Below, in pieces: positions 55,386 to 64,000 of a stretch of 64,000 nt of DNA. The position numbers and the translations under genes were made by a program. This stretch comes from Chrysoperla carnea (taxonomy: Eukaryota > Arthropoda > Insecta > Neuroptera > Chrysopidae), in assembly GCF_905475395.1 (NCBI RefSeq), contig NC_058337.1, positions 139,693,172 to 139,757,171 on the forward strand, in the 5' to 3' direction. Below the pieces are notes generated by a model. That model was not told the DNA's origin. It was given only the letters and a program-made list of their open reading frames with translations, and searched no databases. Each line of letters begins with the position of its first letter. The stretch's first letter is position 1.

Positions 55386-55480
55386 CTAATCTGATTTGCG
55401 CCTCACGGGTAAACAGTGATGTTTAAGAAAAAATGTTTCAAACAAAAGTTTTTTATTTTTGTAAAAAGCACATTTTTAGG
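55386..55480 (-). repeat. R1 interspersed repeat, short fragment
   Basis: Only the block GCGCCTCACGGGTAAACAGTG through CAAACAAAAGTTTTTTATTT remains. Confidence 0.7.
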
Positions 55481-55689
55481 ACTATGGTCCGTTTTGTCAC
55501 AAAATGATGCTGAAGAATGGGATATTCGTACGATAGGTTGCGTACAAAACTAAATTTACAAAGAAAGGGAGTGTAATAATACTTGGTTGTTATGGATAGT
55601 TTTTATAATAATATCAGTAGCCAAATAGAGTTTTTTTGTAGTCATTTTGCATTTAGACACTCCTTCCACTATGATAAAAAGTAGAAGAG

Positions 55690-56285
55690 TCAGCCCACTC
55701 CTGGCCCAAAAGAATGGTACACTTTTCAAAAAAGGGCAAACCTAGGTGAATGTTGGAAACCTCGGTTGAATGCGCAGTTGGAGTGGATAGATGACGTCAT
55801 TGACCAATAGTAGCGCTGTAAAAATCAAGATGGCGTTGGGAGGCGTGGTGGGGGTGAGGAATGACATAAACGGGGCTTGACCAATAGTGATGGGCGTGGT
55901 TGACAGGAGTGTGTTTCTTGGAAGTGGGGCTTAAAGGGGGCGGGAATTGGACGTTAGATGAGATAATCGAGCCCACTTTCAACCCCAAAGTATGGTACAC
56001 TTTTCCAAAAAGGGCAAACCTAGGTGAATGTTGGAAACCTCGGCATTGACCAATAGTAAATCAAGATGGCGTCGGGAGGTGTGGTGTTGGGGAATAATGG
56101 CTGCCTAAGCATTGATGACGTCATTGGCTTTGACCAATAGTAGCACTGTAAAAATCAAGATGGCGTCGGGAGGTGTGGTTGAATTGGTGGGGAGGAATGG
56201 CTGCCTAAGCATAAACGGGAAATTACCAGGTGACGTCATTGGCTTTGACCAATAGTGGTGCTTGACGGGGAGTGAACGGGGGGCG
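55690..56285. repeat. Repeats with CRE and CCAAT motifs upstream of PolB
   Basis: Two copies of GGTACACTTTTCCAAAAAGG/GGCAAACCTAGGTGAATG lie at about 55,717 and 55,992. Three or four copies of a unit with TGACGTCATTG, GACCAATAG and AAATCAAGATGGCGTCGGGA lie at about 55,793, 56,041, 56,112 and 56,231. TGACGTCA is the CREB/ATF site and CCAAT the NF-Y site. The block is clearly more GC-rich than its surroundings. It may be an enhancer or replication region. Confidence 0.75.
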
Positions 56286-56298
56286 GGACGTTGACATT

Positions 56299-56935
56299 AG
56301 TCAGCAATTTTCAAGAATATGTTAATTTGACCTTGAAAAATATTGTAATTTGACACTTTAAATATACATGATAAAATTCAAGATACGTGACCGGATGTTA
56401 ATATTTTTTTATGATTAAGCAATGTAATATGACACTTGAAATTTACATAATAAAAATACATGTTCAAACTTGTTTGAATGGACTTTGATCTTAAAATAAT
56501 TTTACACGTGTCAGCAATTTTCAAGAATAGATTTGACCTTGAAAAATATGATATCATCATCTTGTAACAAGTTCAAACTTGTTTGAAATAATTTTACACG
56601 TGACCGGATGCTAATATTTTTTTATGATTAAGCAATGTAATATGACACTTGAACGTGTTAGATAATAATTTGCAAATCTGAATTCCAAGAAAAGAATATT
56701 ATGAGTCAGCAATTTTCAAGAATATGTTGAAATAGATATCATCTAACCTTGAAAAATATTGTAATTTGACACTTTAAGTATACACGATAAAATTCAAGAT
56801 ACGTGACCGGATGTTAATATTTTTTTATTGAATCAGCAATATAATATGACACTTGAAATTTACATAATAAAAATACATGTTTAAACTTGTTTGAACTTGT
56901 TTAAACTTGTCTGAATTCCAAGAAAAAATAATTAG
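56299..56935 (+). repeat. Left terminal repeat region of element B
   Basis: Three tandem units of about 200-240 bp start with GTCAGCAATTTTCAAGAATA near 56,299, 56,509 and 56,704. Each has TTTGACCTTGAAAAATAT, GATACGTGACCGGATG and AATATGACACTTGAA segments. Short palindromic runs such as CAAGTTCAAACTTGTTTGAA are scattered through it. The complement of the 56,440-56,620 part recurs at 63,780-64,000, which defines an inverted repeat pair. Confidence 0.88.
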
Positions 56936-57004
56936 TTTGAATTACGATTATAAAAATATCAAATTACAACTTTTTTAGTGGGGGGGATAATGCTATAAAA
57001 AGTG

Positions 57005-60000
57005 ATGTACGTTGTAAAATTGGAAGAATTCCAGGAACGCGATAGCGGTTGGGCTCTTGACATGATCATAAATATTCGAGTCCACATGAATAAGTACTCT
57101 CCGATCACAGCTGGAACATTTTGCGAACTACCATCTGCAATTAAATGTAGAAAAGCTGTGATTAATGTCCGGAATGATGACCAACATTGCTTTTTATGGT
57201 CGATAATGTCAGCACTTTACCCGGTTGAAAAGCATCCTCAACGTATAAATAAGTACCCGCACTATAGTCATTATTTAAAATTTGATGGATTAAAGTTTCC
57301 CATGTCTCTAGATCAAATTAATAAATTTGAAAAGATGAACCCGCATTTATCGATTAACGTGTACGGCTACAAAGATACGTTTCTACATGGTTTGGAAATT
57401 TTCCCTGTACGCGTTAGTTCGAACACTGCGGGGCAGAAAATTCATCTACTGGCTGTGGAGAATGGGAACAGTCACCACTTTTGCTGGATAAAAAATTTAG
57501 CAAAGTTGAGTCGATCGAGTGTAAAGAGTGATAGGCATAAAATTTATTTATGTGATCGATGTCTCAACTATTTTGCTACAGAAGTCAAACTCCAACAGCA
57601 TTCAGTAAATTGTGGTGAGAAAGAAGCAGTGCGGGTACGAATGCCTGAAACTGATGACGAGCGGTTCGTTGAGTTCAAAGATTTCAACAGCAAGGAACGT
57701 GTTGAGTATATGGTGTACGCTGACTTTGAGGCGTTATTGGTACCACAACATCATGAAGACATGGAAATGGATCATGGGTCTTATACAAAAAATATTCAAA
57801 AACATGTACCCTACAGTGTAGGTTACTATGTTCATTGTACCCATGATCCCAACCAATCGTTTTATAAGGCATACCGTGGTGCTGATTGTGTCAAGTGGTT
57901 TGTTCATGAACTGGAACAAGTAGCGTACTCATTAGAGCAAAAAATAAAACACGTTAAACCAATGTATCCGCTCACCGTCGAACAAGAACTGGATTTTATG
58001 TCAGCAGAGAAGTGTCACATTTGTGGTAAAGATTTCGTATCCAATTCCATACGTGTTCGCGACCATTCACATCGCACAGGTAATGCAGGTTATTTATTAT
58101 TTTTTAATTTCATCTAATTTTATATTAATCTATTTTAGGTATCTACCGTGGAGCAGCACACCAATTTTGTAATCTGCATTATCAAGATTCAAGGGTGATA
58201 CCTGTTGTGATGCACAACTTAAGTGGATACGATTCGCATTTTATTATTGAAGCTCTGCTGACGGAAATCGACGGTCAAGTTGATGTGTTGCCCATCAACA
58301 AAGAAAAGTACATCAGTTTCACAAAGCACGTCTCGGACATTCAATTAAGATTCATTGATTCCTTCCGATTTCTCGCAGACAAGTTGGAAAATCTGGCCTC
58401 ATATTTAGATAATGATAAAAAATCCATTTTACATAAAGAGGTAAATGATAAAAAATAATTAATTTTTAATACAGGGTTGTAATTTGTTTTTTAATTTTTT
58501 ATAGGTCAGTAATGATGAACAATTTCAATTGCTAACGAGAAAAGGTGTATTTCCATATGAATACATGAGTAGCTGTGGACGTCTCCAAGAGACAAAATTA
58601 CCACCAAAGGAGGCGTTCTACAGTGTGTTAACAGATGAACACATAACGGATGAGGATTATAACCATGCGATACAGGTATGGAACACATTCAATTTACATA
58701 CACTAGGTGATTATTCAGACCTGTATATGAAAACTGATGTGTTACTACTTGCGGATATTTTTGAAAATTTCCGTAACACTTGTATTCATAGCTATAATCT
58801 CGATCCTAGTCACTATTACACACTTCCTGGCTATACGTGGAGCGCCATGTTGAAATACACCAATATCAAATTGGAATTGTTCACGGATATTGATGACTTG
58901 TTGTTTATCGAGAAAGGAATCAGAGGCGGTGTAAGTCAATGTTCTAATCGCTATGCTAAGGCAAACAATAAGTACATGGAAGAGGGGTATGATAAAACTC
59001 AAGAAGATGTCTACCTTATGTATTATGATGTGGTGAACCTATATGGTGCAGCAATGTGTGGATACCTACCAACAGGAAATTTTAAGTGGGTCGACACACC
59101 AAACATCGAGGATGTTGCAGATGATTCACCAGTCGGGTACATTTTAGAAGTAGACCTTGAAATACCCCAACATCTACATGATAACTTTAGCGATTTACCG
59201 CCATGTCCGGAGACAACGAAACCACCTGGATCAAAACAAAAATATCTTCTGTCAACCCTTAACAATAAGACCAACTATGTCGTGCACTACAGGAATTTAA
59301 AACTGTATACACAACTCGGTGTTAAGGTAACAAAATACCACCGTGTGTTACAATTCGATCAATCTGCATGGTTGAAACCATATATTGAGTTCAATACCGA
59401 GATGCGCAAGAACGCCTCAAATGAGTTTGAAAAAGCATTATTCAAACTCATGATTAATGCCATCTTCGGTAAAACCATGGAGAATGTGAGGAAACATCGG
59501 GTTGTGTACATACGAAAAAATTGGGATGGAAAACATGGTGTGAAGAAATTAATTGCCAAACCCAATTTTCACAGTATGATGGTGCTCGACAATGACGTCA
59601 GTATTGTTGAAATGAAAAAATCACAGATACGTTTCAACAAACCCATCTACATAGGCTTCACAATTTTAGACATATCGAAAACGTTTGTGTATGACTTCCA
59701 CTACAACTACATGTACCAACGGTACAACCCCACAAATGTCAGGTTATTATACACAGACACCGATAGTCTAATTTATAGCGTGAGAAATACTGACGTCTAT
59801 GAGGTCATGAAACAGGATATTAATCGTTTTGATACGGCTGACTATGCACCCGACAACGTCTATGGTATACCACTACGTAATAAGAAAGTCAAGGGTTTAA
59901 TGTCCGATGAAAATAATGGTGATGTTATGCTAGAATTTGTCGGATTACGTAGCAAAATGTATGCTATTCGGGTGCAAAATAAAAAAGAGACTAAACGATT

Positions 60001-60232
60001 CAAGGGTCTCAAGAAGTCAGCTATCCGAAAACTTACTTTTGAGGACTATAAGCGGTGTTTGCTTGAGAACCGTAACTTTTACCGTGTTCAGCAAAGCATC
60101 CAATCCAAGCGACACCGCTTACATACCATCAAACAGCAGAAAGTGGGCTTATCACCATTTGACCAAAAACGACACATTACTCACAATTCATGTGAAACAA
60201 AACCATGGGGCCACTATAGCATTATTTGTTGA
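57005..60232 (+). CDS. Family B DNA polymerase (Polinton/insect virus-like)
   Basis: Three exons: 57,005-58,079, 58,139-58,440 and 58,505-60,232. Introns of 59 nt (GTAATG...TTTTAG) and 64 nt (GTAAAT...TTATAG) keep frame. 1,034 residues. Order: an N-terminal region; a zinc-finger-like CDRCLNYF...H...C; exonuclease motif I YADFEALL; an endonuclease VII-like CHICGKDF...DHSHRTG continued by [13 protein letters not shown]; exonuclease [12 protein letters not shown]; exonuclease [12 protein letters not shown]. Polymerase motifs follow: [26 protein letters not shown] and YTDTDSLIY, then RSKMYAI. All catalytic acids are present. It should replicate the element. ATG 57,005 is the first in frame (a GTG precedes it), but a TTTTTTAG acceptor at about 56,978 suggests a 5' exon, while TATAAAAA lies only 5-12 nt before. 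A donor GTAAGT just after the stop may start a 3'UTR intron. Confidence 0.93.
58080..58138 (+). other. Intron 1 of the polymerase gene
   Basis: 59 nt, GTAATG to TTTTAG. It splits the Gly codon of the endonuclease VII-like motif and contains in-frame stops, so read-through would truncate the protein. Confidence 0.85.
58441..58504 (+). other. Intron 2 of the polymerase gene
   Basis: 64 nt, GTAAAT to TTATAG, between codons (phase 0), with an in-frame stop near its start. Confidence 0.85.
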
Positions 60233-60472
60233 GTGTAAGTATTTTATATTTTATGTTTTTAATATTTAGCTAATTTTTGCTGTTGTTTCAGAAATGTGTC
60301 CTGCTGTTGTTGTGATGATCCTCAAAGTGGTTCGGTATTGTGATAGGTGTACAAACAATTGATAGAGTAGTGCGCATGAACAATTGATAGAGTAGTGGTG
60401 GGGGTGTCAAAAAATTGATAGTTAGGTTGAATTATTATAGAAAACAATTTAGTGTTAGTTTAAACATACAAA

Positions 60473-60866
60473 ATGCAAGACTTTGGTAATCATAATAGTG
60501 ATTACAACTGTATTGTTAATATGATTAAAGATAATTGTAGTTTAAGTACTATAAACAATGTGTTAACAAAGTATTTTAAAACATCGGTTAATATGGCAAT
60601 TAAATGTGGTCGACCGGAAACTTTAAACTACCTTATTGATAAGGTAGAACAAATGGACTTAGAAGTGAAATTTTCCCCATCGTCAGACGATGAAGACAAA
60701 CAAATTTGGAACTGGATTTTAAAAAATATCCACTCTGGACAAAAAGATGGAATTGTAGGACTATCCATTTTTGAACAATCTTACTACAGTGTATTTACAT
60801 CAGACGAGTTATCCGACTATGTTCAAGTGAAAGAAATAATTGAAAATTATCTTATGAAGAAAGATA

Positions 60867-60900
<34 letters not shown>

Positions 60901-60922
60901 CAATGGACACTTTTCAGAATAA
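60473..60922 (+). CDS. Ankyrin-like protein with Asp tail, element B
   Basis: 149 residues, ATG in CATACAAAATGC. It shares order and spacing with the C-terminal two thirds of the element A protein at 23,398-24,048: a helical repeat VNMAIKCGRPETLNYLIDKV, then QIWNWILKNIHSGQKDGIV and SDYVQVKEIIENYL. It ends in a run of about 11 Asp encoded by a GAT microsatellite (60,868-60,901). It lacks the first helical repeats of the A protein. It follows the polymerase gene on the same strand by about 240 bp. Function unknown; protein-protein interaction is the natural guess. Confidence 0.75.
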
Positions 60923-61184
60923 TAATTATAATGTATTTTCGATAATTTATAAATATATATTTTTTAAATATTATTATAATACAACTCTGTTTTTATATGT
61001 TATAGATAAAATTTTACAATAAAAAAAATATTTTTACAATGTGATATTTTTTATTTTTTTTTTTTTTTATAAAACACAAATATGTTCACAAAAGCGGTCC
61101 ACTATGAAATAAGACTTTTTTTATCAATATATGAATCATGTAAAGAGTCGAACCCTAACCACCGGACTTTAACTTTGGATCCAT
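60923..61184. other. Spacer with A/T runs
   Basis: 3' region of the ankyrin-like gene. Contains AATAAA-type signals and a T-run. No gene. Confidence 0.5.
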
Positions 61185-61380
61185 CATCATTTAAGGTAAA
61201 TTATCATTATTTTGAATCAGAATTCATATTGATTCACAAACATCTTCTACACTAATACCTGGGGTTGGGAAAAATTACTCCAAATTACTCCGATATTACT
61301 CCAAATTACTCCGATATTACTCCGATATTACTCCAAATTACTCCGATATTACTCCAAATTACTCCAAATTACTCCGATAA
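61185..61380. repeat. Conserved flank and ATTACTCC tandem array
   Basis: 61,190-61,268 (TTGAATCAGAATTCATATTG, ACAAACATCTTCTACACTAA) matches 41,715-41,782 of element A in the same orientation. It is followed by about 12 units of ATTACTCCGAT and ATTACTCCAA (61,276-61,378). The complement of this repeat (ATCGGAGTAATTTGGAGTAAT) is related to the A arrays (ATCGGAGCATTTTGGATAAT), so both elements carry the same repeat type next to the same flank. Confidence 0.85.
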
Positions 61381-61384
61381 TACT

Positions 61385-61605
61385 AAACAGGTCTGTATCT
61401 AAACAGGTCTGTATCTTAACAGGTCTGTTTCTAAACAGGTCTGTATCTAAACAGGTCTGTAACTAAACAGGTCAGTATCTAAACAGATCTGCATCTAAAC
61501 AGGTCTGTATCTAAACAGGTCTGTTTAATACTGTTTTTGACCGGTTTAATACTGGTTTTGATCGGTTTAATACTGGTCTGTTTAGAAACAGGTCCGGTTT
61601 TCAGT
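61385..61605. repeat. AACAGGTCTGT array, left of DUF8207-zinc finger pair
   Basis: About 10 units of AACAGGTCTGTATCTA with variants, then units of TTTAATACTGGTTTTGACCGG and the palindrome CTGTTTAGAAACAG. Related units recur at 63,405-63,530 on the other side of the next two genes. Confidence 0.9.
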
Positions 61606-62575
61606 ATATTATGTTTTCTTCCCTTAACTCTTGTATCAAACTATTTATCTCATTTTGGTGGCTGAAATTTCCCGCGTCACGTGATGCGCATAACAGCCGT
61701 AATCTGTCGCAAAGTTCGTCGATTGTATTCCAGTACACATAATCTATGGGATTATTAGTTACTCGTGATAATGTTAGACCGCTACCAGAAGCAGGAGCCG
61801 ATGGGTATAGATGTTTCTTAATGATTTTTTTATACTTTAAACCTCTAGTTCCTTGAATTTGACCCCGAGAGTCATAATTCCGTCTATAAGCGTTTGTTGA
61901 TGTTACAATTTCTAAATAGTTACGCATGTCTTGCTCTGAATAATGTTTTGGTATCTGTTTTACTAAAAGCTCATATAAACCTGATGTCCCGTCGTACCAT
62001 TTTTCGTTGACTTGTATATCGTTATGCTTAATGTGAACCACTGAATTACCTACATATAATCTATCAGCAGCATTATCATAACGTAATCCGTAAATATTAT
62101 CGATAAGCTTATCATCTTTATTCGATAATATAAAATAAATGTATTTACCGGCCATATCTCCATAAGTCTTTGTAAAATGCTGAAGTGCATGCTGATTATT
62201 CTCTGGTGATTTTATAATCTCCCTAAATACAACATCAGGAGTGTGTAATGCATCATCCTCATAGGTGTCTGATAGATTTTGTTTTGTGACTACTGGAGTA
62301 TCTTCAAATAATTTTCGAGCCTTCATTGGCGTATAATTTAATAGTTCATCTTTATTGTCTTCTAATGTATCATCTTCCATCTTGCGTTTTATATTAATTC
62401 GAGTAAAATCATTTTTGTTCTCTTGTTTTTCTACTAGCTTATTCAACGGATCAGTGATGGGCTTAAATGCTTTTTCTAATGAAATGGTCGCTGTTTGTTC
62501 ATCAGCTTTGAGTGGGTTATACTTTTTCTGTATAATATCTCTCAACTTAGCTAGCTGTTTCGTTGTCTGTAGCAT
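61601..62575 (-). CDS. DUF8207-like protein, element B
   Basis: 324 residues. Coiled N-terminus (MLQTTKQLAKLRDIIQKKYN). EKAFKPITDPLNKLVEKQ and a basic KRKMEDDTLE segment follow, then NYTPMKARKLF. The core (about 135-245) has MAGKYIYFILSNKDDKLID, NIYGLRYD and GTSGLYELLVKQIPKHYSEQ, then NAYRRNYDSRGQ. A polybasic KYKKIIKKHLYPSAPASGSG follows. The conserved C-terminus is YWNTIDELCDRLRLLCASRD. I recall this layout as the DUF8207 family found beside Polinton-type polymerases. Function is unproven. Its last codons run into the AACAGGTCTGT array. The A homologue is shorter and split by a transposon. Confidence 0.85.
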   Translation of the reverse strand: MLQTTKQLAKLRDIIQKKYNPLKADEQTATISLEKAFKPITDPLNKLVEKQENKNDFTRINIKRKMEDDTLEDNKDELLNYTPMKARKLFEDTPVVTKQNLSDTYEDDALHTPDVVFREIIKSPENNQHALQHFTKTYGDMAGKYIYFILSNKDDKLIDNIYGLRYDNAADRLYVGNSVVHIKHNDIQVNEKWYDGTSGLYELLVKQIPKHYSEQDMRNYLEIVTSTNAYRRNYDSRGQIQGTRGLKYKKIIKKHLYPSAPASGSGLTLSRVTNNPIDYVYWNTIDELCDRLRLLCASRDAGNFSHQNEINSLIQELREENIIY

Positions 62576-62828
62576 GTTATCACATGAAAGATCACAAATT
62601 AAATGACCTATACAGTTGATAAACAGCGCTTAATAACCTAACAAGCATCAGCAATCAACCTAGATAATAAGCTCTTTATAAGGAATAATAATAAATCAAC
62701 TTGTACTACAGATTAGATAAAAAAAAATTTTATTTAAAAAAAAATTACAATTTTAGATTAAAACAAAATACATAAATGATTTTTAATAAGAAATTACTAA
62801 TTTTATGTTAAAAGTTAATATCAACTTG

Positions 62829-63356
62829 TTATTTAATTATATTTGTTTTTCGCAAGTGATGAATTATAGACAGTATTTCTTTTCCAACATCTGTAGAATA
62901 TAGACTTCTTAATGTATCAATTAATACATTGGGATCAACATTATAATAAGAAATATTTTCATCAACCTCTAGGACACTCTTACTATTCATAGCTGATTCA
63001 TATTCCTTGTATTGTTTAGTTTGTGAATTATCCAATTTGCTTCTATCACTACTCATTTCCAGATTAAACCTTTGATTGCTACTCTCTGATTCATTAAATG
63101 AAATATCATCATATGATTCATCATCATTTGGTTTTAACTTTGAAGTTTTAGCAACGATAGATTCCGAACTCTTTGAAGAATTGCTCAATGTTCGTTTTCT
63201 TTTACTAGATTCAGCAATAGAACAATCTTTATCATTATGTATATTTTGAATAGCATTGTTGAAATCAGAGGCGTGACAACGCTGAATGTGTCTATTTTTA
63301 TTAAATTTCCGAGAAAATATGAGATCACAATATTCACATTTAAACATGTTTATCAA
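62829..63356 (-). CDS. C2H2 zinc-finger protein, element B
   Basis: 175 residues, about 94% identical to 41,997-42,524 (10 differences that I count), including the single finger (CEYCDLIFSRKFNKNRHIQRCH), the KRKRTLSNSSKSS signal and the C-terminal DPNVLIDTLRSLYSTDVGKE helix. Non-coding flanks on both sides also match A (the leader with CTGTATCGGTTGTG; the 3' flank from about 62,775). That is far closer than the other shared genes. The gene is upstream of the DUF8207-like gene on the same strand. Likely a nuclear regulator of the element or host. Confidence 0.88.
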   Translation of the reverse strand: MINMFKCEYCDLIFSRKFNKNRHIQRCHASDFNNAIQNIHNDKDCSIAESSKRKRTLSNSSKSSESIVAKTSKLKPNDDESYDDISFNESESSNQRFNLEMSSDRSKLDNSQTKQYKEYESAMNSKSVLEVDENISYYNVDPNVLIDTLRSLYSTDVGKEILSIIHHLRKTNIIK

Positions 63357-63404
63357 AAAAAAACTGTATCGGTTGTGAACTGACTGATGGAGTAACTTGA
63401 AATA

Positions 63405-63530
63405 ATAGGTCTGTTTAGAAACAGGTCTGTTTAATACTGGTTTTGACCGGTTTAATACTGGTCTGTTTAGAAACAGGTCTGTTTAATACTGGTTTTGACC
63501 AGTTTAATACTGGTCTGTTTAGAAACAAGG
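63405..63530. repeat. AACAGGTCTGT array, right of the gene pair
   Basis: Three units with GGTCTGTTTAGAAACAGG and TTTAATACTGGTTTTGACC, the same motifs as at 61,540-61,605. The zinc-finger and DUF8207-like genes are thus enclosed by related repeats. Confidence 0.9.
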
Positions 63531-63703
63531 CATTTCGTGCCTTTCGCACTGATGCTATAAAGTTTATAGTTTTCTTTGCCTTTTTCGTCTTTTTCTTTTT
63601 TAATCCCATACTGTAGTGTCACCAATACTTTGTGTGTTTTTTCAGATTCATAATAATAATTTTTTTCTGTAAATTTTTTTTAAAATGTAAATTTTAATCA
63701 TTA

Positions 63704-63746
<43 letters not shown>

Positions 63747-63779
63747 TTATAAGATTTTTATTAAATAAAACCTTTATTC
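63531..63779. other. Spacer with a poly-A run
   Basis: Mainly T- and A-rich, with a run of more than 30 A at about 63,709-63,743. The 64-residue frame over 63,415-63,609 is repeat translation. Confidence 0.6.
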
Positions 63780-64000
63780 TAATCTCATAACACGTGTAAA
63801 ATTATTTTAAGATCTAATGCGATTCAAACAAGTTTAAACATGTTCAAACAAGTTTGAACATGTATTTTTATTCAAACAAGTTTGAACTTGTAACAGGATG
63901 ATGATATCATATTTTTCAAAGTCAAATCTATTTCAACATATTTTTGAGAATAGCTGACACGCGTAAAATTATTTTAAGATCAAAGTCCATTTAAACAAGT
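63780..64000 (-). repeat. Right terminal repeat of element B (inner part)
   Basis: Complement of the 56,440-56,620 region: CATTTAAACAAG/GATCTTAAAATAATTTTACRCGTGTCAGC on the minus strand, and ATGATATCATCATCYTGT with AAGTTCAAACTTGTTTGAA. It continues beyond the window edge. Confidence 0.88.

Larger units (their letters stand above)
55690..64000. mobile_element. Element B: second virus-like element, right end off window
   Basis: A block of at least 8.3 kb. Left end repeats (55,690-56,940) are followed by a family B DNA polymerase, an ankyrin-like gene, a DUF8207-like gene and a zinc-finger gene. An inverted copy of the left repeat starts near 63,780 and continues past the window. The left boundary is uncertain: I placed it where the GC-richer repeats begin. 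Protein-primed-type polymerase plus long inverted repeats fits the Polinton/adintovirus group. No integrase, ATPase, protease or capsid gene is visible inside. The outer right part is unseen. Confidence 0.75.

Noticed and set aside
57684..59565. Minus-strand ORFs within the polymerase gene
   Set aside because: Shadow frames of the spliced polymerase, which carries all the catalytic motifs.
22698..64000. Capsid, packaging ATPase and maturation protease genes
   Set aside because: I looked for their motifs (Walker A of the FtsK-like type, Cys protease H...D...C, long jelly-roll ORFs) in the open frames of both elements and found none I could support.

Overview
This window looks like AT-rich nuclear DNA of an insect. 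The support is two ephrin exons with canonical splice sites, GT-AG introns of about 60-260 bp, non-LTR and BEL/Pao retrotransposons, pogo/Tigger-type and hAT-type MITEs, and large Polinton-like (virus-derived) elements. I do not name a species.

Layout. Positions 1-22,700 are host DNA with little coding content. The one recognisable host gene is an ephrin, with two exons on the minus strand at 9,165-9,947. The rest is repeats: a near-perfect palindrome at 226-657, MITEs, a decayed tandem array at 7,620-9,110, fold-back elements, and several copies of one interspersed repeat family (called R1 here). Positions 22,698-53,295 form one 30.6 kb element (element A), bounded by about 560 bp terminal inverted repeats that begin AGTAGT and end ACTACT. 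It carries a retroviral-type integrase of the Polinton kind, a DUF8207-like gene, a C2H2 zinc-finger gene, two families of small accessory genes (ankyrin-like, and an exonuclease-like family), a nucleotidyltransferase-like fragment, and several genes with short introns, including a four-exon membrane-protein gene. Part of the gene set is repeated in inverted orientation next to the right terminal repeat, as happens at the ends of large DNA viruses. Element A has been hit by later transposons. A non-LTR retrotransposon (31,440-39,975) sits inside its DUF8207-like gene, and a BEL element (35,003-39,183, 5 bp target duplication) sits inside ORF1 of that non-LTR element. In both cases the reading frame is intact on either side of the insertion.

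Positions 53,296-55,690 are host-like repeats. From about 55,690 to beyond the right edge lies a second element (element B). It has a repeat-rich left end with CRE/CCAAT-like motifs, a long terminal repeat whose inverted partner starts near 63,780 and runs off the window, a three-exon family B DNA polymerase with all main catalytic motifs, an ankyrin-like gene with an Asp tail, a full DUF8207-like gene and a C2H2 zinc-finger gene. The two elements share three gene families but split the core machinery: integrase is seen only in A and polymerase only in B. Their zinc-finger genes are about 94% identical although the other shared genes are strongly diverged, which points to recent exchange of that segment. 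I see no capsid, packaging ATPase or maturation protease gene in either element, so I infer partly decayed or satellite-like members of the Polinton/adintovirus group, with some genes apparently still intact.
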